Source: Crocinitomicaceae bacterium (GTDB taxonomy: Bacteria > Bacteroidota > Bacteroidia > Flavobacteriales_D > Crocinitomicaceae). From it: a DNA stretch of 64,000 bases. This document shows, piece after piece, positions 31,089 through 40,040 of this stretch; the stretch's first letter is position 1, and each line of letters starts with the position of its first letter. Location: NCBI GenBank assembly GCA_021325675.1, contig JAJTCM010000005.1, positions 1 through 64,000 on the forward strand. Direction: 5' to 3'. Position numbers and translations under genes: made by a program. The notes below the pieces were generated by a model. It was not told where the DNA came from and ran no database searches. It saw only the letters and a list, made by a program, of their open reading frames with translations.

Positions 31089-31577
31089 TTAGTTTTTAAA
31101 TCCAATCTGTTTGCGCTCAGTCTGCTGTTCAGCCTGTTTTTCTTTTTGCAACAGGTAATTCAAGGCCTCATAAATATCTGCAAACTGCTTGGTAGAGTTA
31201 GTCTCTAATTCTTTCAGTTTTTCTGTCAACTCCAGATGCGTTAACGCAAATTGCCGCATGAAAACAAAAGTCCGCATAATTGCTATATTGGCTTCAATTG
31301 CCTTATCGGAATTCAAAACTCCGCTCAGCATTGCCAAACCTTGCTCGGTAAAAGCATAAGGTAAATATTTACTGTGCTGTCCTCTTCCTTTCTTTAAGGT
31401 TTCAATTTGCAACCTTAAAGCGTCAGAATTTTCTACTTTAAATCGAAGTTCCTGCCATTCATACGTAGTGAGCTGAAACATAAAATCCGGTGGGAAACGT
31501 TTGATATTGCGTTTTACAGCAAGATTAAGGTTCTTTGTTTGAACTTCATACAGTTCGGCGAGGTCAAAATCAAGCAT
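31089..31577 (-). CDS. ORF6N-domain DNA-binding protein, 5' end probably damaged
   Basis: The 162-aa ORF has the ORF6N core (LDFDLAELYEVQTKNLNLAVKRN, then FMFQLT and YAFTEQGLAMLSGVL) and a charged helical C-terminus. ORF6N/KilA-N-type proteins bind DNA and are common in Bacteroidota genomes and prophages. Normal members have about 15-20 more residues before MLD, with a segment like IYEVRGFKV. Here IFEVRGFKI is encoded just upstream in frame, but without a start codon and behind an in-frame TAA. A plausible original start (ATGAATAACCAACTG near 31632) lies in another frame. Either translation starts at the internal ATG (31577) and makes a shortened protein, or this is a recent pseudogene. Confidence 0.75.
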   Translation of the reverse strand: MLDFDLAELYEVQTKNLNLAVKRNIKRFPPDFMFQLTTYEWQELRFKVENSDALRLQIETLKKGRGQHSKYLPYAFTEQGLAMLSGVLNSDKAIEANIAIMRTFVFMRQFALTHLELTEKLKELETNSTKQFADIYEALNYLLQKEKQAEQQTERKQIGFKN

Positions 31578-31714
31578 AATTTTAAAGCCGCGTACCTCAA
31601 AAATCTTTGGTGAATCAGTTGGTTATTCATGGTTATTTTCAGTTTAAAAGATAAGTTAAACTAAAGGTAACAACTAAAAATGAAAAAACAAAGTAGGAAT
31701 TGAAAATTAATGGG

Positions 31715-33097
31715 TTACTTTCCAATACAAAACTTACTGAAGATATTCCCCAGCAAATCATCCGTGGAAATATCCCCTGTGATCGAACCGATGTGAAACA
31801 TGGCCTGGCGGATGTCCATCGCAACGAAATCGCCGGTAACGTTTATTTCCAGGCCGGTTTTGGCTTGGTTTAAAGAGATAAGCGCTTTTTCGAGGGCTTC
31901 AATATGGCGGGCGTTGCTCACGATTGTACTTTGCTCCAAATCCTTGTTTTGAAGGATCAAATCAACAAGCCGGGATTTCAACTCCGTGATGCCGGTGTTA
32001 TGTTTGGCAGAAATGGCAAGCGCCGGAATTCCCTGAACGGTTTGCGGCAGCAAAGCCGGGTCAACGGTATCAACCTTATTGAACAATACCAGGAGCTTTT
32101 TGTCCGGGTACTGGGATTTTACTTCCATCGCCCAAAGCTCAAAACCGCCCTTATCTTCCAGGTAAGACAAGCTATCAACAAGCAGCAAGGCAATTTGCGC
32201 CTGGCGGATTTTTTCGTAAGAACGCTCAATCCCAATCGCTTCGATTTTATCTTCCGTCGCTTCGCGGATTCCCGCAGTATCGATCAACCGGAACAAAATC
32301 CCATCGATGTTCAGCGCTTCTTCAATCGTGTCGCGGGTTGTGCCGGCAATATTGGAAACAATCGCACGCTCTTCGCCAAGCAATTGATTAAGCAAGGTTG
32401 ATTTCCCGGTATTCGGTGAACCGACAATTGCTACCGGAACTCCGTTTTTGATGGCGTTTCCGAGCTCAAAAGAAGAAATTAAGCTTTCAAGATAAACGAT
32501 CACCTCTGAAACAAGCGCTTTCAGCTCCCTGCGGTCAGCAAATTCAACGTCTTCTTCCGCAAAATCCAGCTCCAGCTCCACCAGGGAAGCAAAATGGATC
32601 AGCTTTTCGCGCAGGTCTTTCAGTTCGCCGGAGAATTTCCCACGCATCTGGTTCATGGCAATTTCGTGCGCCTTGCGGGATTCGGAAGCGATCAGGTCTG
32701 CTACGGCTTCGGCCTGCGACAAATCCATTTTCCCATTCATGAAGGCGCGCATCGTGAACTCCCCCGCTTCAGCCATCCGGCAGCCGTTTTGCAGCAATAA
32801 CTTCAGGAGCTCCTGCTGGATGTACTGTGAGCCGTGGCAGGCAATTTCAACGGTTTCTTCTCCTGTAAAGCTTTTGCCTGCATGGAGAACAGTAAGCAAA
32901 ACTTCATCCAGGATACTTTTGTCAGAACGCACGATCCGCCCGAAATGTGCTGTGTGCGAATCAGCCCCGGCTAGTGTTTTTGAGAAAATCCGCTCTGTTA
33001 TTTCAAAGGCTTTTGTACCCGAAATACGGATTACGGCAATCGCACCCGGACCGGCGGCGGTAGACAAAGCACAAATGGTATCCTGCGTGTTGAACAT
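31715..33097 (-). CDS. mnmE: tRNA modification GTPase MnmE
   Basis: MnmE (TrmE), 460 aa, works with MnmG to make carboxymethylaminomethyl-uridine at the wobble position of tRNAs. The N-terminal folate-binding domain (DTICALSTAAGPGAIAVIR), helical domain, G domain (GSPNTGKSTLLNQLLG near 222, DTAG) and the diagnostic C-terminal CIGK are all present at normal length. It is divergent from ssb with about 90 bases between; the upstream TATCTTTT is only a near match to the -7 consensus. Confidence 0.97.
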   Translation of the reverse strand: MFNTQDTICALSTAAGPGAIAVIRISGTKAFEITERIFSKTLAGADSHTAHFGRIVRSDKSILDEVLLTVLHAGKSFTGEETVEIACHGSQYIQQELLKLLLQNGCRMAEAGEFTMRAFMNGKMDLSQAEAVADLIASESRKAHEIAMNQMRGKFSGELKDLREKLIHFASLVELELDFAEEDVEFADRRELKALVSEVIVYLESLISSFELGNAIKNGVPVAIVGSPNTGKSTLLNQLLGEERAIVSNIAGTTRDTIEEALNIDGILFRLIDTAGIREATEDKIEAIGIERSYEKIRQAQIALLLVDSLSYLEDKGGFELWAMEVKSQYPDKKLLVLFNKVDTVDPALLPQTVQGIPALAISAKHNTGITELKSRLVDLILQNKDLEQSTIVSNARHIEALEKALISLNQAKTGLEINVTGDFVAMDIRQAMFHIGSITGDISTDDLLGNIFSKFCIGK

Positions 33098-33164
33098 GCC
33101 GTAAAATTAGTGAAAAGATAGGTTTTCTGTTGATATTTTCTCGCCTGAAGAGTCATTTTTTTCC

Positions 33165-33172
33165 TATCTTTG
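33165..33172 (+). promoter_or_regulatory. -7 element of ssb-gldE-gldD promoter
   Basis: TATCTTTG matches TAnnTTTG and ends 15 bases before the ssb ATG. No TTG at the expected distance is apparent. Confidence 0.5.
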
Positions 33173-33187
33173 TACAAAAAGTGATCT

Positions 33188-33643
33188 ATGGCCGGTAGTG
33201 TAAATAAGGTGATTTTAATCGGGAACCTGGGGCGTGACCCGGAAGTAAGACGTTTGGAAAACGGTGCGGTTGTCGCTAATTTCTCACTCGCGACTTCTGA
33301 AACGTTTACCGATCGGAATACCGGTGAAAAACGCGAAAATACGGACTGGCACAACATTGTAGCCTGGCGCGGCCTGGCGGAGATCATTGAAAAGTACGTC
33401 AAAAAGGGAACTAAAATCTATGTCGAAGGAAAGCTCAAAACACGCAGCTACCAGGACAAAGACAACATCACGCGCTACGTGACCGAAATTCTGGCTGAAG
33501 ACATGACGATCCTTTCCCGACCGGAAGGACAGCAAACACCGATGGGAGAAGAAAAACCGGTTTACCCGTCCCAGGGCAATCCCACTCCACCCCAGCCAAT
33601 GAATAACCTGATGGACGACATCGACGATGATTTACCTTTTTAA
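33188..33643 (+). CDS. ssb: Single-stranded DNA-binding protein
   Basis: The 151-aa protein has the OB-fold of bacterial SSB (NKVILIGNLGRDPEVR, WHNIVAWRGLAEI, YVEGKL), a Gly/Pro/Gln linker and the acidic tip DDDLPF that recruits repair and replication partners. It is the first gene of a run with gldE (9 bases downstream) and gldD, an order I recall as common in Flavobacteriia. Confidence 0.97.
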   Translation: MAGSVNKVILIGNLGRDPEVRRLENGAVVANFSLATSETFTDRNTGEKRENTDWHNIVAWRGLAEIIEKYVKKGTKIYVEGKLKTRSYQDKDNITRYVTEILAEDMTILSRPEGQQTPMGEEKPVYPSQGNPTPPQPMNNLMDDIDDDLPF

Positions 33644-33652
33644 CCCTGTTCC

Positions 33653-34945
33653 ATGAGCGGAATTGTCATTTCTATACTTCTTATTTTAATCCTGCTTGTT
33701 TGCTCGGCCCTGATCTCGGGTTCGGAAGTGGCGTATTATTCGCTTAGCCCGGCACAGAAAGACCAGCTGAAACACGAACAGGCTTCGGGGGCGATCCTGG
33801 CTAAAAAACTGCTTGACAGGCCCCAGGAATTACTCGCAACGATCCTCATTGCCAACAACTTCATAAACGTCGGGATTGTGATTTTGTCCAGCTCGCTCTT
33901 AAGCCAGCTTTATCCTCCAACCCCCGAAAACGAAACGATCCGCTTTATTCTCGAAATTTTCCTGATCACCTTCGTCATCTTATTGATTGGTGAAGTGATC
34001 CCGAAGGTGTATGCCACTAAAAACAGCATTCCTTTTGCGAAGTTCATGGCCCGCCCACTATACGTTTTCAGCAAGCTTCCGCCCTTTTCGTGGTTAAAGA
34101 TTTTCCTGACACACGGAACAAACATCATTAACAAATATGCAAAAAAACGGGCGATCAAAATTTCCAGTGATGAGCTGGAACAGGCGCTGGCCCTGACAAA
34201 AGAAGATAACACGACGATCGAAGAACAGCGGATCCTCGAAGGAATTATTAAGTTTGGAAATACGGACGTAAAGCAGATTATGCGTTCCCGGATGGAAGTG
34301 GAAGCTTTTGAAGAATCGTCTACTTTTAAGGAAATCCTCGAATTCATTCTTGACGCGGGTTATTCCCGCATCCCGATTTACCGCAAAACCTTTGACGAAG
34401 TGGTGGGAATCCTTTACATCAAGGACCTGCTCCCCTACTTTGACGAAGCCGACGATTTTCAATGGAACAAGCTGATCAGAAAACCGTTTTACGTGCCGGA
34501 AAACAAGAAAATCGATGATTTACTGAAGGATTTCCAGACAAAAAAAATGCACATGGCCGTCGTAATCGATGAGTATGGCGGCGCCAACGGAATTGCAACA
34601 CTGGAAGACGTGCTGGAGGAAATCATCGGGGACATTACCGACGAATTCGATGAAGACGATATTATTTTTCAGCAGCAAAACGAAAATGAATACGTATTCG
34701 AGGGGCGCACTTCACTGATCGATTTCTACAAAATCCTGGATATTGACGGAAAAGAATTCGACCTGATCAAAGGCGATTCGGATTCACTCGGAGGACTGAT
34801 GATCGAAAATGCCGGCCGGATCCTGCGGAACAAAGAATTCCTGAAAGTCGGTCAGTTTAAGCTGGTGGTGGAATCATCGGATAAAAAACGGATCAAATCA
34901 ATCAAAGTTATTCGCGAAGACCATGAAAAACCAAAACAGGATTAA
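33653..34945 (+). CDS. gldE: Gliding motility-associated protein GldE (CNNM/CorC-type)
   Basis: This 430-aa inner-membrane protein has an N-terminal DUF21/CNNM membrane domain (residues about 1-190, starting LILLVCSALISGSEVAYYSLS), a CBS pair (MRSRMEVEAFEE; MHMAVVIDEYGGANGIATLED) and a CorC/HlyC-type C-terminal domain (SLIDFYKILDI). It matches GldE, which works with GldD in gliding motility and type IX secretion. It is placed between ssb and gldD, with its end overlapping the gldD start by 23 bases, so the two are probably translated together. General CorC-type ion transport is an alternative, but the gldD neighbour makes GldE likely. Confidence 0.92.
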   Translation: MSGIVISILLILILLVCSALISGSEVAYYSLSPAQKDQLKHEQASGAILAKKLLDRPQELLATILIANNFINVGIVILSSSLLSQLYPPTPENETIRFILEIFLITFVILLIGEVIPKVYATKNSIPFAKFMARPLYVFSKLPPFSWLKIFLTHGTNIINKYAKKRAIKISSDELEQALALTKEDNTTIEEQRILEGIIKFGNTDVKQIMRSRMEVEAFEESSTFKEILEFILDAGYSRIPIYRKTFDEVVGILYIKDLLPYFDEADDFQWNKLIRKPFYVPENKKIDDLLKDFQTKKMHMAVVIDEYGGANGIATLEDVLEEIIGDITDEFDEDDIIFQQQNENEYVFEGRTSLIDFYKILDIDGKEFDLIKGDSDSLGGLMIENAGRILRNKEFLKVGQFKLVVESSDKKRIKSIKVIREDHEKPKQD

Positions 34946-35519
34946 AACACTTCTCATTCTGATTCTTACACCTGTTCTCATCCTGTTTGCCGCCTGCGGG
35001 GAAGAAAACAGCATTCCCAAGCCGCCCACTTATCTCCGATTGGATTTACCGAAACACAGCTACACCAAATACAGCGATAAAAATTGCCGATACTCTTTTG
35101 AAGCCGCTTCGATATTTAAGATCAAAGACGTGTATGACCAGGATAAAAAGCTGACCTGCAATAAAGACATCGACCTTGGCGCACTGAACGGCGTGATGTA
35201 TTTTTCCTATATTGAGATGAATGAACCGCTGGGAACTTACATTGATTATGCGATCAACAAAGTGGATGAGCACAAAATCAAAGCAACTGCTATTGAAGAC
35301 GAGCTGATTATCCGTTCCAAAGACCGGGTTTTCGGTACTTTTTTCGAGCTCCAGGGCGATGTCGCGACCCCGTTCCAGTTTTACCTGACGGATTCCGTTT
35401 CCAAATTCGTGAGCGGCGTGGTTTACCTCAATGCAACCCCAAAATACGATTCACTTAAGCCCAGCCTGGAATACCTTAGAAAAGACCTGAACCACTTTGT
35501 TCAAACATTTCAATGGTAA
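34923..35519 (+). CDS. gldD: Gliding motility lipoprotein GldD
   Basis: The 198-aa product has a lipoprotein signal peptide (LLILILTPVLILFAACGEEN, lipobox Cys near residue 25) and a conserved GldD body beginning YLRLDLPKHSYTKY. GldD is required for gliding and T9SS function in flavobacteria. The gene overlaps gldE and ends the ssb-gldE-gldD operon. The presence of three T9SS cargo proteins in the same window fits a working secretion system. Confidence 0.92.
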   Translation: MKNQNRIKTLLILILTPVLILFAACGEENSIPKPPTYLRLDLPKHSYTKYSDKNCRYSFEAASIFKIKDVYDQDKKLTCNKDIDLGALNGVMYFSYIEMNEPLGTYIDYAINKVDEHKIKATAIEDELIIRSKDRVFGTFFELQGDVATPFQFYLTDSVSKFVSGVVYLNATPKYDSLKPSLEYLRKDLNHFVQTFQW

Positions 35520-35631
35520 ACTTAATGTGCTAATGGGTTAATAGCTAATGTGCTGATGCTCATTTCACATTAAAATGAACACCTTAACAAAATTAGCATA
35601 TTGACACATTAACTAATTACCACATTAAAAA
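35520..35631. repeat. AT-rich intergenic inverted-repeat region
   Basis: Between gldD and yaaA, TTAATGTGCTAAT on the left is loosely mirrored by ATTAGCATATTGACACATTAA on the right, with several other AATGTG/CACATT words. Similar AT-rich words occur after the NlpC/P60 gene (40791-40842). No gene is visible; it may fold when transcribed. Confidence 0.45.
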
Positions 35632-36390
35632 ATGAAAATACTTCTCTCTCCAGCCAAATCCATCCAAATTCCGGAAAGCTATCCGAAGATAGGGCCGACA
35701 ACCGGTAAATTTTTGAAGGAAACCGAAACTTTGGTGAAGAAAATGAAGAAATTCTCACCCAAAAAATTGGCGGCGCTGTACTCCGTTTCGAATGATATTG
35801 CCGAATTAAACTACAACCGTTTCCAAAACTGGGAATCACCGGTTGAAGCGGGTGAAAATATCCTGCCTGCTGTTTTTGCCTTTAACGGTGAAGTTTACCG
35901 CGGTTTAAACGTGACGGAGCTTTCTCCGGAAGAAATGGATTATATCAACGGGCACGTGCGGATTTTATCCGGGCTTTACGGCTTGCTGCAGCCTTACGAT
36001 CTTATTTATCCCTATCGCCTGGAAATGGGCACGAAACTGGAAGTGAGCGCAAAAGCAAAAAACCTTTACCAGTTTTGGGGCGATAAAATCAGCAACGCAC
36101 TCAACGCTGAAGAAACGGATGTGATCGTAAACCTCGCTTCGGCCGAGTATTTCAAAGCGGTAAATGCTAAAAAAATCAAAGCAAAGATCATTACACCCGT
36201 GTTCAAAGAGTTCAAAAACGGCGAATACAAAATGCTGATGACCTACGCCAAAAATGCCCGCGGGGAAATGGCGCGCTACTGTGCACAAAATAAAATCGAA
36301 ACAGCCGAAGACCTCAAATCTTTCAATTTATCGAATTACAGGTTCATGCCGGAGATGTCGACGGATGAGGAGTATGTTTTCGTGAGATAG
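35632..36390 (+). CDS. yaaA: Peroxide stress protein YaaA (DUF328)
   Basis: The 252-aa protein has the family start MKILLSPAKS, and AFNGEVYRGL, RILSGLYGLLQPYD, LASAEYFKAV and YAKNARGEMARY, over the whole normal length. YaaA proteins lower free intracellular iron under hydrogen peroxide stress and bind DNA; the role here is inferred from the family. It appears to be a single gene, preceded by the AT-rich repeat region. Confidence 0.95.
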   Translation: MKILLSPAKSIQIPESYPKIGPTTGKFLKETETLVKKMKKFSPKKLAALYSVSNDIAELNYNRFQNWESPVEAGENILPAVFAFNGEVYRGLNVTELSPEEMDYINGHVRILSGLYGLLQPYDLIYPYRLEMGTKLEVSAKAKNLYQFWGDKISNALNAEETDVIVNLASAEYFKAVNAKKIKAKIITPVFKEFKNGEYKMLMTYAKNARGEMARYCAQNKIETAEDLKSFNLSNYRFMPEMSTDEEYVFVR

Positions 36391-36401
36391 TCGCGCATAT
36401 G

Positions 36402-36573
36402 TTCCCGCAGATTTACGCAGATTTTTTTCGCAGATCACGGAATTTTTTGAATCATATCTGAACCACATAAGACATATAAGAACATTTCAGACGTACTTAT
36501 ACCAAGAGCACATAAGGTTGGCTTTTCACCAGCTACATAAAAAATCTGCGCCTGTCTGCGGCACCTGCGGGAA
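36402..36573. repeat. Intergenic element with imperfect terminal inverted repeats
   Basis: The left end TTCCCGCAGATTTACGCAG... and the right end ...CTGCGGCACCTGCGGGAA are imperfect inverted copies, each built from repeated CGCAGAT words. The inside contains CACATAAG twice and no ORF. The form resembles a small MITE-like or REP-like sequence of the kind scattered between Bacteroidota genes. Only one copy is in this window. Confidence 0.6.
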
Positions 36574-36594
36574 ACCCTAACCAAATGCAAAAAC

Positions 36595-36623
36595 AAAAAA
36601 GCTACCGCCGAAACGATAGCCTT
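36595..36623 (-). terminator. Rho-independent terminator of rocD
   Basis: On the minus strand GCTATCG and CGGTAGC pair (one wobble) around TTTCGG, followed by a T run. It lies 25-50 bases after the rocD stop. Confidence 0.8.
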
Positions 36624-36647
36624 CTTTTTATATATAGAAATTGTAGT

Positions 36648-37892
36648 TTACTTGTTGAACCCGAGGATCGTTTTTTCGATGATTGCAACACAATCCGTCA
36701 ATTGCTCTTCGGTCATTACGAGCGGCGGCGCAAAACGGATGATATTTCCGTGGGTTGGTTTCGCTAACAGGCCATTTTCCTTTAAGGCTACGCACAAATC
36801 CCATGCCGTATGGCTATCCGGCGTATCATTTACGATAATGGCGTTTAACAAGCCTTTTCCGCGTACTTTCACGATCAAATCGGTCTTGCTGATGATGCGG
36901 TTCATTTCATCGCGGAAAATTTTACCGAGACGCTCAGCGTTTTCTGCCAGCTTTTCTTCCTCCACCACTTCGAGGGCAGCAATCGCAACCTTCGCAGCAA
37001 TAGGGTTCCCTCCAAAAGTCGAGCCATGCTGGCCAGGTTTGATGACTTCCATAACATCATTGTTGGCGAGCACCGCAGAAACCGGGTAAACACCGCCTGA
37101 AAGCGCTTTTCCTAAAATCAGGATGTCGGCCTTGATATCTTCGTGCTGAACAGCAAGCAATTTACCGGTACGGGCGATCCCTGTCTGAACTTCATCTGCA
37201 ATGAAAAGCACGTGTTTTTTATCGCACAAAGCTTTCGCGCGGGTCAAAAACCCTTCGGAAGGCACATAAACTCCTGCTTCGCCCTGAATCGGCTCTACTA
37301 AGAATCCAACCACATTCGGGTTTTCGAGCGCTTTAGCCAGTGCATCGGTATCATCATAAGGAATCAGGATAAAGCCCGGTGTGTAAGGCCCGAAGTTCGT
37401 GTTTGAATCCGGATCGCTTGAGAAAGAAACAATAGTTGTCGTGCGGCCGTGGAAATTGCCTTCACACACAACGATCTGCGCCTGGTTTTCAGCAACTCCT
37501 TTTTTCTCGTAGCCCCATTTACGTGCCAGCTTGATTGCAGTTTCAACCGCTTCAGCGCCGGTGTTCATCGGAAGCACTTTATCGTAGCCAAAATATTCTG
37601 TGATGAATTTTTCGTAAACCCCTAATGAATCATTGTGAAATGCCCTTGAAGTCAGGGCGATGGTTTGCGCCTGGTCAATGAGCGCCTGCGTGATTTTCGG
37701 GTGACAATGGCCCTGGTTCACTGCTGAATAAGCCGAGAGGAAATCGTAATACCTTTTTCCTTCAACATCCCAGACATAAACGCCTTCCCCTTTAGCTAAA
37801 ACAACCGGCAGCGGGTGATAATTGTGCGCGCCGTGCTTGTCTTCCAGCCCGATCAAGTCCTGAGATGTTAATTTTTCCATAACTGATAACAT
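36648..37892 (-). CDS. rocD: Ornithine--oxo-acid aminotransferase
   Basis: This PLP-dependent class III aminotransferase (414 aa) converts ornithine and 2-oxoglutarate to glutamate semialdehyde and glutamate. Its start ([17 protein letters not shown]-like), [50 protein letters not shown] and the PLP lysine in ILGKALSGG (near 260) are those of RocD. An ATG four codons in (37880, MEKLTSQ) is an equally good start. It probably links arginine/ornithine breakdown to proline and glutamate; proline dehydrogenase is encoded 10 kb away. It has its own promoter and terminator. Confidence 0.95.
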   Translation of the reverse strand: MLSVMEKLTSQDLIGLEDKHGAHNYHPLPVVLAKGEGVYVWDVEGKRYYDFLSAYSAVNQGHCHPKITQALIDQAQTIALTSRAFHNDSLGVYEKFITEYFGYDKVLPMNTGAEAVETAIKLARKWGYEKKGVAENQAQIVVCEGNFHGRTTTIVSFSSDPDSNTNFGPYTPGFILIPYDDTDALAKALENPNVVGFLVEPIQGEAGVYVPSEGFLTRAKALCDKKHVLFIADEVQTGIARTGKLLAVQHEDIKADILILGKALSGGVYPVSAVLANNDVMEVIKPGQHGSTFGGNPIAAKVAIAALEVVEEEKLAENAERLGKIFRDEMNRIISKTDLIVKVRGKGLLNAIIVNDTPDSHTAWDLCVALKENGLLAKPTHGNIIRFAPPLVMTEEQLTDCVAIIEKTILGFNK

Positions 37893-37982
37893 AACCTTTA
37901 ATATTTAGATTTTTTATCCGCTCGTCACGGAGAGCAAGCATCCTTTCCTCGTTCGCCGGGGAGAAATCACCCGATTTTAAAA

Positions 37983-38012
37983 CAAAATTAAGAGATTTTT
38001 TTTGAAATTCAA
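37983..38012 (-). promoter_or_regulatory. Promoter of rocD
   Basis: TTTTG, 19 bases, then TAATTTTG on the minus strand gives an ideal Bacteroidota promoter. It leaves a leader of roughly 85 bases containing a GC-rich segment (about 37915-37965) with possible short hairpins. No known riboswitch was recognised there. Confidence 0.65.
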
Positions 38013-38153
38013 AACTTCCCCTGTTGTTTTAGGAACGAAAGCCGGAAAATGAGTGAAAATCTGAAATTTGTTGACTAAAAACAGGGGATTCTGATTTCTT
38101 TTTAGTTTATTTGCCCTGCTAAAGACACCCAAGGTGTAACACAGAAAAACCCC

Positions 38154-39389
38154 ATGCTCTCAATCATTAAAGCGTTGTTTATCCCCAATAGGAATGATTT
38201 TAAGGATATCTTTGACAAGACAAGGTATTTGCTGGCTTACCGTTTGACGCTTTTTCTTTCAATTGCCCTCTCTATTTTATCGGTTATCCTGTTTGTGCTT
38301 TTCACAACAGCGTATTCTTACCTGACGATCAGCGGCTTAATTGCCTGTCTTGCTTCCTTTATTTATATCCGGAAAACCGGGAAATACAAGTCTTTCATCC
38401 GGGCTTTTAATATCATCGGGGCTTTTTTGTGCATTTTCACGCTGTATTACGTGAAAGACCTGCCGCGGATTGTCGATGGTTTCTGGATGATTATCAGCGC
38501 AATTTTTTGCTTTCTTACCTTAGGCAGGGTCTGGGGAATTGCGTTTATGGCGATCCATACTGCAGCGTTGGTGGGCTTCTACTTTTTTTGCCTGAACGAT
38601 CAGATCGGGCTGATCCGGGAACTGAACCAGACACAGATTTTCGCTTTTGGCTTCAATATCCTCATTTGCTTTGCAATTATCGGCTACCTGCTTTGGCAAA
38701 ACATGAAAACCACGCAGGACGCCGAACGGCAATTGCAGCAGGCCAAAACTTTCCTCGAAGAACAATTTGAGCTGATCAACCAGCAAAATGATGAAAAAAC
38801 AGTGCTGCTGAAGGAAATCCACCACCGGGTGAAAAACAACCTGCAGGTAATCGTCAGCCTGCTCCGGCTTCAGCTGCGTGACATTAAAAACGAGGAAGAC
38901 GGCGGGAAATTCAACGAATCGATCAACCGGGTGATGACGATGTCGCTCATCCACGAAAAGATTTACCAGACCGAAGATTTTTCGAATATCGACCTGGAAG
39001 ATTATTTCCAGACACTCGCCAGGGACATGGTCAACTCCTTCCGCCTGGAAAAAGAGATCAACTTCGTGATCAGCTGCGATGTGAAAAACATCGGGTTGAA
39101 GCCAATCGTTCCTTTAGCTTTAATTTTCAACGAATTACTTTCCAATTCGATCAAATACGCCTTTGACGGACAGGAAAATCCTGAAATATGCCTGAACATG
39201 CGCGAGACTTCCCCGGAATCGATCAGCCTGGTATACTCCGATAACGGAAAATGGCGCGAGCCGGTTAAGTCATATTCCTTTGGAATTGAGCTTATTGAAG
39301 CGCTCAGCGAGCAGTTAAACGGGAGATATGAAGTTGACCGGGAGACAGGAACAAAATATCATTTTTATTTTGATAAATTAAATGCTTAA
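38154..39389 (+). CDS. Membrane sensor histidine kinase, HisKA_2 type
   Basis: The 411-aa protein begins with about six hydrophobic segments (residues about 25-185). A coiled linker (AERQLQQAKTFLEEQFELINQQND) leads to a HisKA_2 phosphoacceptor site (KEIHHRVKNNLQVIVSLL, His near 222). The HATPase region has NELLSNSIKYAF and YSDNGKW. There is no extracytoplasmic sensor domain of note, so the signal may be sensed in the membrane. No response regulator gene adjoins it, so its partner is elsewhere. A DinB-family gene follows, but that gene's promoter lies over the end of this one. Confidence 0.9.
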   Translation: MLSIIKALFIPNRNDFKDIFDKTRYLLAYRLTLFLSIALSILSVILFVLFTTAYSYLTISGLIACLASFIYIRKTGKYKSFIRAFNIIGAFLCIFTLYYVKDLPRIVDGFWMIISAIFCFLTLGRVWGIAFMAIHTAALVGFYFFCLNDQIGLIRELNQTQIFAFGFNILICFAIIGYLLWQNMKTTQDAERQLQQAKTFLEEQFELINQQNDEKTVLLKEIHHRVKNNLQVIVSLLRLQLRDIKNEEDGGKFNESINRVMTMSLIHEKIYQTEDFSNIDLEDYFQTLARDMVNSFRLEKEINFVISCDVKNIGLKPIVPLALIFNELLSNSIKYAFDGQENPEICLNMRETSPESISLVYSDNGKWREPVKSYSFGIELIEALSEQLNGRYEVDRETGTKYHFYFDKLNA

Positions 39390-39399
39390 TGTACCTTTG
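39370..39399 (+). promoter_or_regulatory. Promoter of DinB-like gene
   Basis: TTG, 19 bases, TACCTTTG is an excellent Bacteroidota promoter. Most of it overlaps the last codons of the histidine kinase gene. The leader to the DinB ATG would be about 35 bases, including the few bases between the -7 box and the transcription start. Confidence 0.65.
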
Positions 39400-39434
39400 T
39401 TCAAATCAGTAATCAGTGCCCAGCAATTGAAATT

Positions 39435-40019
39435 ATGACGTCATCCGAATTGATCCAGGAAGTTAGAAATATCACTCACGCGAACTTAGAGAACCTCAGA
39501 ACACGTTTTGCCCATTTATCGGACGAGCAGCTGCGCTGGAGACCTATGGAGAGCTCGTGGAATATCCTGGAGATTTTTGCGCACCTGAACCAATACGCTG
39601 CTTACTATCACCAAGCTTTCAAGAGCAAAATTGCACGCACGAAATTCAAGGTGCCGGTAGACAATTTCCTCTCTTCTCCCCTGGGCCGCTCTGCCTGGAA
39701 ATCCATGAAGCTGGGGAACGCCAACAACGTAAAGCGCAAATTCAAAACGCAAAAAGGTTATAACCCGCGCCTGGACCCGTCTTTGATTTCGGGGAGGGAC
39801 CTGGAACAGCTGGAAAATAATTTTTCAGAGCTGCAGCAAATCATTGATTCATCAGAAAAGGTGAACATCAGGAAGGTAAAAATTGCTATTTCCATCAGTA
39901 AAATAATCCGTCTTCGCTTGGGTGACGCCCTGCTTTTTGTTGTTTACCACGATCAGCGCCACATGCAGCAGGCAATGAACGTCCTGAGCCATCCGAATTT
40001 CCCGAACGCGAAGCAGTAA
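39435..40019 (+). CDS. DinB/DfsB-like putative metal-dependent enzyme
   Basis: The 194-aa helical-bundle protein has the DinB-family pattern, with histidines placed to bind a metal (AHLNQYAAYYH in the second helix, VYHDQRHMQQA in the last). Family members include thiol transferases that use bacillithiol or mycothiol; the substrate here is unknown. The NlpC/P60 gene starts 21 bases after its stop, suggesting co-transcription from the promoter at 39370. Confidence 0.82.
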   Translation: MTSSELIQEVRNITHANLENLRTRFAHLSDEQLRWRPMESSWNILEIFAHLNQYAAYYHQAFKSKIARTKFKVPVDNFLSSPLGRSAWKSMKLGNANNVKRKFKTQKGYNPRLDPSLISGRDLEQLENNFSELQQIIDSSEKVNIRKVKIAISISKIIRLRLGDALLFVVYHDQRHMQQAMNVLSHPNFPNAKQ

Positions 40020-40040
40020 CCAGTTAAATAAGCTTTTTCC

